Source of the DNA: UMGS1696 sp963643035
Lineage (GTDB): Bacteria > Bacillota > Clostridia > Oscillospirales > CAG-272
Assembly: GCA_963643035.1 (NCBI GenBank)
Contig: CAVIKO010000005.1
Location: 14,868-78,867, forward strand
Length of the DNA: 64,000 nucleotides
Direction of reading: 5' to 3'
Part shown: positions 34,669 through 44,531 of the stretch, piece after piece
How positions within the stretch are numbered: position 1 is the first letter of the stretch
Layout: the number at the start of each line of letters is the position of its first letter
Notes under the pieces: generated by a model
Databases searched by the model: none
The model's input: only the letters and a program-made list of their open reading frames with translations
What the model was told of the DNA's origin: nothing
Made by a program: the position numbers and the translations under genes

Positions 34669-35709
34669 TCATACCCTTTCAAAGCATTTGTTTTCTGTGA
34701 GAACGCGCGTCAGATTGTCGGCGATCTCCCGCACGCCCGCGACATTCGGATGCACGAAATCTCCCGACAGTCCGCGTAGCCCGGAAAGCATCGTTCTGCC
34801 GTCGATATGGTACAGCTGCGGATACGCACAGGCGCGTTTTTCACAAGCTTTTCGCACGATCTCGCGGAAGGCGGCTGTCTTCGTATCCCCCGAAAAATCA
34901 CCCAAATGATAGAAAATATCGATCACAAAGATCTTTTTGCCGGGATTTTTCCGCAGTATCGTGTCGAGGAGATAGTCCACACGCGCGGTAAATTCCTCCG
35001 CAGGCAATCCCAGTGCGTTTATCCCCAACTCCAAGATCGCGAAATCCCAGGTGCGCGGGTTTCTCTCACTACCCTGCTCGGCAATATAATCAGTGACCGC
35101 ACGCTCCAGGAGACAGGAACCCGCGAACCCGAAGCTGTAGAAATCCGCGTCCAGCCGTGCGCCGATCTGTGCGAGATATGTGAGATTGGCGGAGCAGGCA
35201 AGACTGCCGTGTGTGATCGAGGAGCCATACATCAGGAAGCGCTTTTCCGGCACCTCGGATAGTTCCGGCGGCCGGACGTCTCCCTGCGCATCCATGAGGA
35301 TGAGCTGCGCGGAATCGAAGGTCAGCCGGAGCACACACGGATCGTAAGCGTATCCGGCAGCATCGCTGATCCTCCGGAGCATGGCGGAATTTGGGTGATT
35401 CTCCAGCGTGATCGTCGTCGGTTCATAGCCGATCGTATAAGAAAGCGTCTGCCAGCCGGACTGCACACCCCCGAAATAGAGGATCGCGGTCGTATACGCG
35501 CCGGGCGTATCCATGCGCAGCGTGATTTTCGCGTTCCCAGATTGGAGGACGAAGCGGAACTCGCACCCGGCTGTGTTGCACGCCATCCGCTGCCCCTGGT
35601 CGCTCATCGCCGCGCGCACATCCGCCGGGACACGGGACATCCGCCAGCCGCCGTCCGGATGCGGCAGGAGCGCAGCTACATTGTAGAGCTCAAAGCCGTT
35701 ATAGAACAT
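34669..35709 (-). CDS. SGNH/GDSL hydrolase, probable carbohydrate esterase
   Basis: A 346-residue esterase. The first ~160 residues form a beta-rich domain as in CE2/CE3-like carbohydrate esterases. The SGNH catalytic block begins with FLMYGSSITHG near 166 (nucleophile Ser). The Gly block is near SFGFAGSCLL, the Asn block may be ELGINA, and the acid/base pair is DFVHPNVAG near 322. It lacks a signal peptide. Deacylation of imported oligosaccharides fits its position between the GH28-like and GH35 genes. It begins 6 bases after the upstream stop. Confidence 0.78.
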   Translation of the reverse strand: MFYNGFELYNVAALLPHPDGGWRMSRVPADVRAAMSDQGQRMACNTAGCEFRFVLQSGNAKITLRMDTPGAYTTAILYFGGVQSGWQTLSYTIGYEPTTITLENHPNSAMLRRISDAAGYAYDPCVLRLTFDSAQLILMDAQGDVRPPELSEVPEKRFLMYGSSITHGSLACSANLTYLAQIGARLDADFYSFGFAGSCLLERAVTDYIAEQGSERNPRTWDFAILELGINALGLPAEEFTARVDYLLDTILRKNPGKKIFVIDIFYHLGDFSGDTKTAAFREIVRKACEKRACAYPQLYHIDGRTMLSGLRGLSGDFVHPNVAGVREIADNLTRVLTENKCFERV

Positions 35710-35715
35710 ATCTCT

Positions 35716-36903
35716 TTACCTTTCTGTTTCCGGCACGGTGGTGTTCTCCGCCGCGGAATCGAGCCACAGGGAGTGGATGGAGCCGTTTCGTACAAAGGTA
35801 TCCGTTTTCTCACGCAGCTGCACCGTCTCCACGCCCTCGTCCATTCGGCAAACCACCGCGGTATCCGTCAGATTGCGGATCGAGATGGACGGCTTTTCCG
35901 GGATTTTGTCCCGTTCTGTGTGGCGAACAAATCCGTCGACACGGACGTTTTTCGGGATCGATTCGCACACAATCAGTCCCCTCTCGGCGGATTCCATCGT
36001 TGTCCAGACGTGCATATTGCGTACTATGATATCGTCAAGCAGTCCCGCGCCGCGCGGATATTCCGACTCTGTGACAAGCGGTGTACGGCAATAGCGCGCA
36101 CCGTCGATGTTGACAGCGAAATGGCGGCACCCGGTGTACACATTCTCAATGGTGATCCGACGGATCGGAGAGGTCACGCTGAGCAGGCGGAACGCCGTAT
36201 AGCAGTCTTCAGCAAAGACATTGCGGATCACCACATCCTCAATCGGGCCGCGGCAGAGATCGAAATTTTCCAGCCGTGCCAAGGAATCGTCGGCGTTTAA
36301 GGCAATGAGATCGTCGTTGGTCTGTCCCGGAGATGCGGTGACATTCTCGATCAGACCGTCGTACACATGGCCGCCGAAATGGAGCCCGTCCTGATTGAAC
36401 GCCAGCTTTTCGGAAGAGAAGCGGATATTCCGGATCGTAAAGTGGCGCAGTCTTGCCATGCGGATATAGTATACCGTGGAATTGCGCATGTCGAGTCCGG
36501 ACAGGGTCAGATTCTCCACGTTGCAGAAGTTCAATGTCGCGCCGGACCACGCATCCGATGCGAACAGGTCGGCAGGTTTGTTGTTGTTCTTTCCATCGTA
36601 GTTGCCGTCCCAGATACCGCCGGTCACGGTAATGTTGCGGTTGCCGGATTCCGTATCGGCGTTTGTCAGGAGGAAATCGCCGCGCTTTTTCGGTTTCCGT
36701 TCGCATAGAAACAGCCGCGCCATACCGTCGCAAAGGATGTGGGTATCGGAATGCACGCGCAGGGTCTCACCGATGCGGTATTCTCCGGCGGGAATATACA
36801 CGATAGCGGCGCCGGAATCAAGGGCTGCCTGTATCGCCGGTGCATCGTTGTGTTCCCCGTCCCCGGTCGCACCGGTATCGCGGACATGGATAATGCGGTT
36901 CAT
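35716..36903 (-). CDS. Right-handed beta-helix glycosidase (GH28/pectate-lyase-like)
   Basis: A 395-residue protein with an N-terminal pectate-lyase-superfamily motif, VRDTGATGDGEHNDAPAIQA, near residue 7. Repeated beta-helix turns follow (NITVTGGIWDGN, LTLSGLDMRNS, FTIRNIRF, VIRNVFAED, ITIENVYTG). The middle part QDGLHFGG resembles the GH28 NTDGxD region, with the acidic DDLIALN following it. Classic polygalacturonase motifs are not complete, so the exact activity is uncertain. No signal peptide. It is the first gene of the four-gene operon, with GGAAAGGA before the ATG. Confidence 0.72.
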   Translation of the reverse strand: MNRIIHVRDTGATGDGEHNDAPAIQAALDSGAAIVYIPAGEYRIGETLRVHSDTHILCDGMARLFLCERKPKKRGDFLLTNADTESGNRNITVTGGIWDGNYDGKNNNKPADLFASDAWSGATLNFCNVENLTLSGLDMRNSTVYYIRMARLRHFTIRNIRFSSEKLAFNQDGLHFGGHVYDGLIENVTASPGQTNDDLIALNADDSLARLENFDLCRGPIEDVVIRNVFAEDCYTAFRLLSVTSPIRRITIENVYTGCRHFAVNIDGARYCRTPLVTESEYPRGAGLLDDIIVRNMHVWTTMESAERGLIVCESIPKNVRVDGFVRHTERDKIPEKPSISIRNLTDTAVVCRMDEGVETVQLREKTDTFVRNGSIHSLWLDSAAENTTVPETER

Positions 36904-36978
36904 ACTGATCCTTTCCGCGGAGGGATCCCGTACGGGAAGTTCTCCGCACTTACCTGTTCATTACAGATGTCTGCACGG

Positions 36979-37042
36979 AAAAAGCCGCCTTTCTCCATCG
37001 CTGCCTCCGAAAGAGAGTGGTGCATGGATCGTGCGGCTTTCT
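36979..37042. terminator. Hairpin between the parvulin lipid-anchor gene and the GH28 operon
   Basis: AAAAAGCCGC pairs with GCGGCTTTCT across a long loop. It would terminate the leftward foldase transcript, with TTTTT following on the minus strand. Confidence 0.6.
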
Positions 37043-37072
37043 CTGTTATTTGTGTATCGTGTTGTCCGAAAC

Positions 37073-38530
37073 TTACGCGTTGATGGAATAGATCACGTCT
37101 GCGTTCGTCTGGATCGAGCTGGAATTTTCCTCCAGCATTGCCGTGTACGCATCGCTGCGCAGGGCTTCATCGGCGTCGCATACCCAGCTCGGTTGGCCCT
37201 CTCCGACGTAATACATAATGTGATAGCCGTAGGTCGTCTCGACGATACCGTGATCGCCCGGCTGCCGCGCGCCGTCAAAGAGCCAGTCGTTGAATTCCGT
37301 GATCATTTCACCGGGAGATACATTTTCGTAAAGTCCCCCTGTCGTCGTGGAGCCGGTATCGGTGCTGTATTCGGTGACGAGCGATTCAAAGGTATCGAGC
37401 GAAAAGTCTGCATCCTCCCACGTCTTATACACCTCATCTGCCGTTGCCTGTGCGTCATCATACGCATCGGTGCCGATGAGGATGTGGCGCACGGATCTGG
37501 TCGCCGTCTCGTCCCGGTACGCGCTCTTCACGAGGAAGTAGACGGAGTAGGACGTGCCGCCGCTTTCGGTGATGATCGTGGTGTCGCCCGGATTGGCGGA
37601 GAACGCCCAATCGCTGGCTTCATTTCCATCGGTGGCGGTCAGATGGGTGACACCGCAGTTGGAGGCAAGATCCGCCGCATCTGCTTCGCTGTAGCCGAGA
37701 TTGTTCACGGCGTAGGCGGCGATAGCGGCTTCAAAATCCTCGGCGGTCGCAGCGGCTGCGATGGTGGCTGCCGCCTCCTCTGCCTTTGCCGCCGCATCGG
37801 ATACGCTGCCTGTCGGATTGCCGTCCGCGTCCTTTTCGATCAGATCGTTCTGCTTGATCGTGTAGGTGATGAGATCCACGCCGTCGTAGGTAGTTTTGTT
37901 TTCCTCATAATAGGCTTCATAATCCGCCGTGGTATAGGATAGCTCCCCGTTGAATTTGGCGGAATACTTGGCAGCGAGAGCGGTCAGGTTCAGGCAGTCG
38001 CGCACATCTTGCTCTTCGACATTCCCGCCGAACACCGTCATCAGGTAGGTCTGGAGCGTATACCCCGCGGCCTGCGCGTTTTCCGACAGCGCGGTAATGC
38101 TTGCGTCAATGGTCGCCTGATCGTCCGCGTCCACAGTCATGCCCGCGGTGTTCGCGGCTTCGCAGAGGGCGAGGATCTCCTGCACGTAATTCGCGGACAT
38201 CGCCGCCATATAGTCAAACCAGGTAGCCTCATCGGAGTAGGTCTGGGATTTCAGCGAGGTCGAGGTGTCCAGTCCGTAATAGGTGGAGAGAATGCTTGCG
38301 TAGGACTGATAGGTGCTGTAGAAGAAGTAGGTCATCATCGCGCCGTTGACCTCGTAATGCTCGCTGGAGAGCGCGACTGTGTTTCTCATCGAGGTGTTCG
38401 AGGTCGAGGTGTTCGCGTAAATCGCCAGTCCTATGACTACAGCGGCAATGACGACGACTGCGGCAATGATGAGAATCGTGTTCCGCCGGGTCTTTTTCGG
38501 ATCCGCGGATACTTTTGCGTTTTCGTTCAT
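37073..38530 (-). CDS. Membrane-anchored parvulin foldase (PrsA/SurA-like)
   Basis: A 485-residue extracellular chaperone. A short basic cytoplasmic start is followed by one transmembrane anchor (about residues 19-40, IIAAVVVIAAVVIGLAIYA). It has no lipobox, unlike Bacillus PrsA. The long middle part is a SurA-like helical chaperone domain rich in Ala, Thr and Tyr. The parvulin core starts at SVRHILIGTDAYDD near 365 and ends with TTYGYHIMYYVGEG near 445. It should assist folding of secreted proteins such as the many binding lipoproteins. Start chosen at MNENAKV after AAAGGAG; the longer frame lacks such a site. Confidence 0.82.
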   Translation of the reverse strand: MNENAKVSADPKKTRRNTILIIAAVVVIAAVVIGLAIYANTSTSNTSMRNTVALSSEHYEVNGAMMTYFFYSTYQSYASILSTYYGLDTSTSLKSQTYSDEATWFDYMAAMSANYVQEILALCEAANTAGMTVDADDQATIDASITALSENAQAAGYTLQTYLMTVFGGNVEEQDVRDCLNLTALAAKYSAKFNGELSYTTADYEAYYEENKTTYDGVDLITYTIKQNDLIEKDADGNPTGSVSDAAAKAEEAAATIAAAATAEDFEAAIAAYAVNNLGYSEADAADLASNCGVTHLTATDGNEASDWAFSANPGDTTIITESGGTSYSVYFLVKSAYRDETATRSVRHILIGTDAYDDAQATADEVYKTWEDADFSLDTFESLVTEYSTDTGSTTTGGLYENVSPGEMITEFNDWLFDGARQPGDHGIVETTYGYHIMYYVGEGQPSWVCDADEALRSDAYTAMLEENSSSIQTNADVIYSINA

Positions 38531-38591
38531 GGAAAAATCGGTTGCTCCTTTCGATGGATCCTCCCTTTTACAGAGGAGGCACACTGTCAAT

Positions 38592-38620
38592 ATTATACCA
38601 TACTTTCCGGAGCAATGCAA
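38592..38620 (-). promoter_or_regulatory. Promoter of the membrane-anchored foldase
   Basis: Minus-strand TTGCAT, 17 bases, TATAAT. Confidence 0.75.
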
Positions 38621-38943
38621 TTCCTTCCCCGGTTTTTCTGTGGCTTTTCGCGGAAAGTTTTGTGTCGGGCAGGTGAAAACCGCGAAAACCGTCCCTTTTC
38701 CCCACACGCTCCGCCGTCTACGGGATGGAAACGATCGCTCGGCGATGCTAGCACCGCACGGCATTGTTTTTTTGTTTTTTGTCAGATTTTATGCAAGAAA
38801 CTATGATCTTGACTAACCCCCATCCCCCGTATCACCCGATACGGGGGATTCCCCTTTTTCCCGCAAATTTTCCCCATCCCCCTTTACAACCGCCCCGTTT
38901 CATGCTATACTATCCTCAACTACATCACATAGGAGGCTACAGT

Positions 38944-39828
38944 ATGTCCAAATCTACCGTATATTTCACAAGCTCCCTTACGCCGGAATCCGTTGTTTCT
39001 CTGTACCGGCATCTGGGGATTGCGCTGCCCGGACGCGTGGCGGTGAAGGTACACTCCGGCGAAGAGGGCAACCAGAACTATCTGCACCCGGCGTTTCTAA
39101 AACCGATGGTGGACGCGGTATCCGGCACCGTGGTCGAGTGCAACACGGCATACGGCGGTGCGCGCAACACGACGGAGAAGCACCGGGAACTGCTGAAGAA
39201 CCACGGCTGGTCGGAGATATTCCCGGTCGATCTGCTGGACGCAGAGGGGCCGGATGCGGTACTGCCGGTGAAAAACGGCAAGGTACTGCATGAAAACTAT
39301 GTCGGCAAAAATCTCCTCACCTACGATTCCCTGCTCGTGCTGTCCCACTTCAAGGGGCATCCGATGGGCGGCTACGGCGGCGCGCTGAAGCAGCTGTCGA
39401 TCGGCTGCGCTTCCTCGGACGGCAAGGCGTGGATCCACTCCGGCGGCACCTGGAAAACGCAGGACGGACTCTGGAGCAACACGTGCGAGCAGGACACGTT
39501 CCTTGCGTCTATGGCGGACGCGGCAAGCTCCGTCACCGATCTCTTCGCGGGTAAGGCAGCGTATATCAACATCGTGTGCAATCTCTCCGTGGACTGCGAC
39601 TGCTGTGCCATTGCGGAGGATCCCTGCATGCACGACATCGGCATTCTCGCCTCGACCGATCCGGTTGCCCTCGACCGCGCCTGCCTCGATCTCATTGAGC
39701 ATTCTGACGATCCGGGGCGCGACCACTTCCTGGAACGCGTGAACTCCCGCCACGGTCAGCTCACAATCGGTTTTGCCGCCGACTTAGGGGTTGGGTCAGT
39801 GGAGTACGATTTGGTAAACGTGGACTGA
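38944..39828 (+). CDS. DUF362 protein
   Basis: A 294-residue cytosolic protein of the DUF362 family. Hallmarks are VAVKVHSGEEGNQNYLHP near residue 32, LSHFKGHPMGGYGGALKQLSIG near 136 and DIGILASTDPVALDRACLDL near 230. Many members end with a 2[4Fe-4S] ferredoxin domain; this one lacks the paired CxxCxxCxxxC motifs and has only a DCDCCAIAEDPC cluster near 213. The function is not established. ATG follows TAGGAGG. It is monocistronic. Confidence 0.82.
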   Translation: MSKSTVYFTSSLTPESVVSLYRHLGIALPGRVAVKVHSGEEGNQNYLHPAFLKPMVDAVSGTVVECNTAYGGARNTTEKHRELLKNHGWSEIFPVDLLDAEGPDAVLPVKNGKVLHENYVGKNLLTYDSLLVLSHFKGHPMGGYGGALKQLSIGCASSDGKAWIHSGGTWKTQDGLWSNTCEQDTFLASMADAASSVTDLFAGKAAYINIVCNLSVDCDCCAIAEDPCMHDIGILASTDPVALDRACLDLIEHSDDPGRDHFLERVNSRHGQLTIGFAADLGVGSVEYDLVNVD

Positions 39829-39834
39829 TTGGAT

Positions 39835-39915
39835 AAAGGAACGCGGGGATACACGGCTTTCTAAATCACGCCTTGCAAGGACTTTTATGGGGATGGCTTG
39901 TCGCTTGGCACTGCT
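39835..39915. repeat. Degenerate copy of the dispersed intergenic repeat
   Basis: GGAACGCGGGGATACACGGC followed by TTGCAAGGACTTTTATGGGG resembles the copies at 17895 and 59800. It lies right after the DUF362 stop. Confidence 0.45.
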
Positions 39916-39934
39916 CATTCCTCATTTCTTACAG

Positions 39935-39972
39935 AAAAAAAGCGTCTCTCTTTTTGGATGAGACGCTTTTTT
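39935..39972. terminator. Bidirectional terminator
   Basis: AAAAAAGCGTCTC pairs with GAGACGCTTTTTT; convergent genes on both sides. Confidence 0.85.
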
Positions 39973-39975
39973 CTG

Positions 39976-40707
39976 TTAAAACTGTATATCTGCCCAGACG
40001 GGGAGGTGATCGCTTGCGGAGCCCGGACCGATACCATGACGGCGAAGGGCCACCCTATCGTTTAAGAAGATATAATCGATACGGATACGGGGGGCATCGG
40101 CGGGGAAGGTACATTTACGGAAGTCGCCAACAGAGCGATAATCCCGCCGCAGCCGCCAGAGGATCCCCTCATCGGGTGTAGAATTGAAATCGCCGAGCAG
40201 GACGGTGGGATTTTTCTCCGTTTCCAACAGCTTCCGGCAGAGCGCGGCGGCGTTTTCTCTTTCGGGGAGGGACAGACCGAAGTGGGTAGCGAGGACGGTC
40301 AGATGCTTATCTCCCGCGAAATCGAACGTACAGCGCAGTACGGAGCGGCTCTCCACACCATCCGGTACTCTGCCGTCCACAACGGGATCCGGGATCGGAA
40401 TCACCTCGGAGGACGCGATCGGATAGCGCGACACCAATCCGTTGCCGTAGGGTTCCGTGCCGTTCACATAAATCGACCTTCCGAACACATGATGGAACCC
40501 GAGATTGCCGCCGATCGCGTCCGCCTGCGCCGTATATTCCGGCGTCAAACCCGCGCCGCGCACCTCGTTCAATCCGCAGATATCCGCTCCCACCTCTCGG
40601 ATCGTCCCGGCCGTTTTGGCAAGATCGATTACTGCCCGCTTTTCCGTCCGCCAAAGCAAATAATCCATCCCGTGGAGAATATTATATGTCATAATGCGAA
40701 GTTCCAT
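39976..40707 (-). CDS. Endonuclease/exonuclease/phosphatase-family hydrolase
   Basis: A 243-residue EEP-fold phosphoesterase. Catalytic landmarks are RIMTYNILHG near residue 4, GLNEVRG near 45 (metal Glu), THFGLSLPERENA, LLGDFNSTPD near 172, RIDYIF near 210 and ASDHLPV near 231. No signal peptide or DNA-binding extension is seen, so the substrate could be a lipid headgroup, nucleotide or sugar phosphate. The ATG follows AAAGGATG. Confidence 0.85.
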   Translation of the reverse strand: MELRIMTYNILHGMDYLLWRTEKRAVIDLAKTAGTIREVGADICGLNEVRGAGLTPEYTAQADAIGGNLGFHHVFGRSIYVNGTEPYGNGLVSRYPIASSEVIPIPDPVVDGRVPDGVESRSVLRCTFDFAGDKHLTVLATHFGLSLPERENAAALCRKLLETEKNPTVLLGDFNSTPDEGILWRLRRDYRSVGDFRKCTFPADAPRIRIDYIFLNDRVALRRHGIGPGSASDHLPVWADIQF

Positions 40708-40823
40708 ACAAAAATCATCCTTTCCATAGCTCCATAGCGATTATGGATTTTTCGCGAGGGATGCAATGCCCCCTCCTTTGTATGCATGGGTTCAAGCCGC
40801 GTTTTTCCCGCTTTCCCACGGCA

Positions 40824-42704
40824 TTACAGTGTAATCAAAGCAGTCTCCCCGTAGGAGCAGACTGCCAATATTGTACCGGCAGAGGTGGAGACGGTGCATT
40901 TGCCAGCGCGGCAATCGATGGAAAATACGCCGCCGTGCGCGTGGATATTCCTCAAGGTCAGATGATCAAGTGCGGCGGGAAGGTGCGGTGTGATCGTAAA
41001 GCTGCGGAATCCGGCAGGCTCCAGGCCGAGCATCCCCTCGACCACGATTTTGCAATACAATGCCGACTCGCCCGACAAATGGCGTCTGCCCCCCTCCGGA
41101 TATGCCTCCACCGGATACGGTACCCGTTCGCCGAGCAGGCGATTCTCACTGTACGCCCGCAGCACCCGATACGCCTCGTCTGTACGTCCCGCTGCGAACA
41201 ATCCGCGCAGGGCGTAGAGCGTGGAACGATCCCAGATCGTCTCGCTCGTCTCCGCGGTCAGCATTCCGTCGCCACGCAGCAGATACTGCGATGTCAACGC
41301 CGCTGCTGTACCATCCGCCCGATCCAGAATCCGCATACAGAGCGGCATACAGATCCACGAACGAAGCTCCGCAAGCCCCTCGTGGTAGCGGTACGTGTCC
41401 ATCCCGTGAATCTCCGCGCCGAATACCCGCTCAATCGCGTCGTGCAGCGCCGTCGCTTCTGTACGGCACTGCTCCGCCGTCGCGGTATCGCCCAGCTCCG
41501 CCGCCAAAATTGCGCAGTAAATCAGCCCGCTGTGGCAGAGGCACGACGTGTTCAGATTCGTCGCCCCGTGCGAGAACCGTCCTTCCAACTCATCCGCATC
41601 CGACGCGATCACGCCGTCCGCTGTCTTTTGGCGCATACAGTACCTGAGACACCAAAGGATCGCCGGGTAATACGCCCGCGCCGCGTCCGGATCGCCGCAG
41701 GTCAGGAAGAATCGGCTGGCACCGTAGAGGTACATCGCGGCATCCCCGCGGTCGCCGGCACCGTTCCAGTAATCCAGACCCTCCGCGATTACGGACGAGG
41801 GGATCGGCATATAGCTCTCGCTCATGAACGGGATATACATCCGGTATGCATTGCGGCTTGCTTCAAGGAGCGCGTCATCCCCGGTATAGGCGAAATACGG
41901 GCCTGCGTACTCAACCTGATCATTGCACCATGTCGCCGCGTAATAGCTGTAGCCGCCGGGAGAGTGGAGCTTGCCGTACCGCGTATCGAACACGGATTCG
42001 CCTGCACGCAGCTTTGAGAACGTGAACAATGCGTCCAGCACCGCGTCTCCCGTATCGATTGTCATGGGGGATGTCAGTGTGCGGATCCGCTCCCGCCTTT
42101 TTTCCAGCTCCGCGTCGGCATGGAGAGACGGCGTTTTCTCGTTCGCGATTCTGCCGGAGAACTGCACAATGATCCGGAGCATATCCCCCGGCGCTATTGT
42201 ACGGCTGCCCGGAAAATCGTGGGTGATCTCGGCGACGTTCACGCCCATCGGACCCATGACCTCAGCGACAACACGCGACTGCGGAGTATCGGTGGTGATG
42301 GTGACGGGCTGTGCGCCGCCGTTTTCGATCCGGATCTCCTCTAAGGAAGCGCGCGCCGCCGCAGCCGGGAAGCATGTGCGGCAGACGATCAGTTCTCCCG
42401 CACGGGAGGCGATATGCAACACACCATCGATACGGAATTCCGTCGGACGTTCCCGCAGCTTTTCACCGTCACAGTACAGCACAATCCCTTCCGGCATATC
42501 CATCTGCCACGAACCGTGCGTGTTGTTCGGGTGGATCCGCAGCGTAGGGAACACGGGATGGTGGAGCAGGACAAGCGTTCCGTCCTCCGCCGCGCCGTAC
42601 TTCACGGTATCCGAGCATCCAAAGCCCGCCATCTCCAAATCATCGGTATGGCAGTCTTCCGGAATCCATGCTATTGTCTGCTGATTTTGCAGGGTCCATC
42701 TCAT
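40824..42704 (-). CDS. Six-hairpin (alpha/alpha)6 glycosidase-like protein
   Basis: A 626-residue cytosolic protein. The N-terminal ~230 residues are a beta-sandwich and the remainder a helical barrel of the six-hairpin glycosidase type. Segments such as GYSYYAATWCNDQVEYAGPY near 275, DADELEGRFSHGATNLNTSC near 390 and TSETIWDRSTLYALRGL near 490 are typical of this clan (GH63, GH78, GH95 and relatives). A C-terminal beta segment ends the protein. I cannot fix the family or linkage. Start MRWTLQN is chosen because AAAGG lies ~11 bases upstream. It follows the MATE gene by 63 bases on the same strand. Confidence 0.7.
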   Translation of the reverse strand: MRWTLQNQQTIAWIPEDCHTDDLEMAGFGCSDTVKYGAAEDGTLVLLHHPVFPTLRIHPNNTHGSWQMDMPEGIVLYCDGEKLRERPTEFRIDGVLHIASRAGELIVCRTCFPAAAARASLEEIRIENGGAQPVTITTDTPQSRVVAEVMGPMGVNVAEITHDFPGSRTIAPGDMLRIIVQFSGRIANEKTPSLHADAELEKRRERIRTLTSPMTIDTGDAVLDALFTFSKLRAGESVFDTRYGKLHSPGGYSYYAATWCNDQVEYAGPYFAYTGDDALLEASRNAYRMYIPFMSESYMPIPSSVIAEGLDYWNGAGDRGDAAMYLYGASRFFLTCGDPDAARAYYPAILWCLRYCMRQKTADGVIASDADELEGRFSHGATNLNTSCLCHSGLIYCAILAAELGDTATAEQCRTEATALHDAIERVFGAEIHGMDTYRYHEGLAELRSWICMPLCMRILDRADGTAAALTSQYLLRGDGMLTAETSETIWDRSTLYALRGLFAAGRTDEAYRVLRAYSENRLLGERVPYPVEAYPEGGRRHLSGESALYCKIVVEGMLGLEPAGFRSFTITPHLPAALDHLTLRNIHAHGGVFSIDCRAGKCTVSTSAGTILAVCSYGETALITL

Positions 42705-42767
42705 TCTTTTACACATCCTTTCTGAATATGTCCTTATCATATATCACGGGGGGCGATGCATTTGCGT

Positions 42768-44162
42768 TCAAACGTTTGCGTCCGCATCTCGCGCATCCCC
42801 TCCCAGGAGGCGCACCTCATCGATGGTGATGGGCAGAGCCACCGCGAAAGAGAAAATATCGGCAACGGGCTGGGCGAGAATCAGACCGTTGAGCTTGAAG
42901 AAATAGGGCAGGATTACGACAGCGGGGATGAACATGAGGCCCTGTCTTGCCATAGCGAGGAGGGACGCTCTGCCGACCTTGCCGATGGTCTGGGTCATCA
43001 TATTGGACATAACAACCATCGCGGAGAGGGGGAAGGTAACACATTGGCAGCGAAGGGCAAAGATGCCGATCTCTATGACCGCAGGGTCGGATTTCTGGAA
43101 CAGTCCCACGATCTGACTGCCGAGCGCGAACACAATGACAGCGAGAACAACAAGGAAGATCGTGGCGTATTTCACACAGAAAAGATATGCGCGTTTGACT
43201 CTGCCATAGAGATGCGCGCCGTAATTGAAGCCGCAGACGGGCTGGAAACCCTGCCCGAAGCCGATCACGGCAGAGGATGCGAACATCATAATCCGGGAGA
43301 CGATGCTGATGGCAGCGATGGCGGCGTCCCCATATCCCTTTGCAACGGTATTGAGAACGATGGTGGACAGGCTGTTCAGCCCCTGCCGACAGAGAGAAGG
43401 CGTGCCGCCGTTTACGATATTTTTGAGATAGAACGCGTTGGGACGGTAGTTGCGGAAGCGGATCTTGAGGCTGTCGCTCCGCTGCACGCCGATACAGAGC
43501 AGGACAAAGCTGACAAGCTGGCTGAGGATAGTGGCAAGCGCGGCACCGGTCACGCCCATATTGCACACGAAGATAAAGAGGGGATCGAGAGCAAGATTGA
43601 GAATTCCGCCGGAAGTCAGCCCGATCATAGCGAAGAAGGCGTTGGACTGGAAGCGGAGCTGGTTATTGAGGACGAGGGAGGCGCACATATAGGGAGCGCC
43701 GATGAGGATGATGCGCAGGTAATCGACGGCGTAGGGGAGGATGGTATCCGTAGAACCGAGAAATTTCGCGAGTGGCTGAAGGAACAGCAATCCGGCGATC
43801 ATAATGACAATTCCGGCGATAAAGGAGGAAAAGAATCCGGTTGCCGCCATTTCCTCCGCGCTCTTTATATTTTTTTTGCCCAGCTCCCGGGAGATAAAGT
43901 TTCCGGAGCCATGACCGAAGAAAAAGCCAACCGCCTGAATGATAGCCATAAGCGAGAACGCCACACCGACGGCTCCGGTCGCACTGGTGTTTTCGAGCTT
44001 GGCGATGAAGAAGGTATCCGCCATATTATAAAAGCTGGTGATGAGCATACTGACGATGGTCGGTACGGCAAGCTGACAGATGAGCTTTTCCGGCGGTTCC
44101 GTCGTCATGCGCCGTTGTTTTTCCTCTTGCTTTTCGGTATCGGTTTTCATTGCGTGCGGCAT
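42768..44162 (-). CDS. MATE-family efflux transporter
   Basis: A 464-residue multidrug/cation antiporter with twelve predicted helices. Typical blocks are AVPTIVSMLITSFYNMADTF near residue 33, VGFFFGHGSGNFISRELG near 78 and the matching second-half SRIMMFASSAVIGFGQGFQP near 305. It exports organic cations against Na+ or H+. ATG is chosen 9 bases after AGAGAGGA; an in-frame start 24 codons upstream lacks a site. No regulator is adjacent. Confidence 0.9.
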   Translation of the reverse strand: MPHAMKTDTEKQEEKQRRMTTEPPEKLICQLAVPTIVSMLITSFYNMADTFFIAKLENTSATGAVGVAFSLMAIIQAVGFFFGHGSGNFISRELGKKNIKSAEEMAATGFFSSFIAGIVIMIAGLLFLQPLAKFLGSTDTILPYAVDYLRIILIGAPYMCASLVLNNQLRFQSNAFFAMIGLTSGGILNLALDPLFIFVCNMGVTGAALATILSQLVSFVLLCIGVQRSDSLKIRFRNYRPNAFYLKNIVNGGTPSLCRQGLNSLSTIVLNTVAKGYGDAAIAAISIVSRIMMFASSAVIGFGQGFQPVCGFNYGAHLYGRVKRAYLFCVKYATIFLVVLAVIVFALGSQIVGLFQKSDPAVIEIGIFALRCQCVTFPLSAMVVMSNMMTQTIGKVGRASLLAMARQGLMFIPAVVILPYFFKLNGLILAQPVADIFSFAVALPITIDEVRLLGGDARDADANV

Positions 44163-44329
44163 ATATGTATTCCTCTCTCTTTTCGGTATGCACCTGAGAA
44201 TAGGCGCGAGACAGGCATGTCTCGGCACAAACAAAGCGCGGGGCTGTACTAAGGATGCGTCTCATAAAGCAACCGAAAAATCAGCGTTTTCCTAAAGATG
44301 CGCGGCATAAAACCGCGTTTCTTTTCTTC

Positions 44330-44416
44330 GGAACCTCTGAATCAGTCGGATTTTTGCGATAAAAGGCCGAAATATAGGGGCCTTTATCAAAAAATAATCT
44401 GAAATCAAAGGCTTCC
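44330..44416. mobile_element. MITE-like hairpin element, copy A
   Basis: This 87-bp element begins GGAACCTCTGAATCAGTCGG and ends GCTTCC. Its halves are imperfect inverted repeats (TTTTTGCGATAAAAGG versus CCTTTATCAAAAAA). It matches copy B at 49850-49938. No transposase is visible. Confidence 0.7.
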
Positions 44417-44531
44417 TTAATTATGCCACACTTTTCTAAAAATTGCAACACCCATTTTGTACTCCGTCATTTTGTATATTTTTCATGCGTCTATTCTGCG
44501 AATTTTGATGCACAAAATTTTGAGAAACCCC

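Noticed and set aside
37073..38764. Longer start for the membrane-anchored foldase
   Set aside because: The first 78 codons cover the promoter at 38592-38620 and lack a ribosome site.
42756..44252. 498-codon frame antisense to the MATE gene
   Set aside because: Highly charged mirror of a membrane protein; MATE motifs lie on the other strand.
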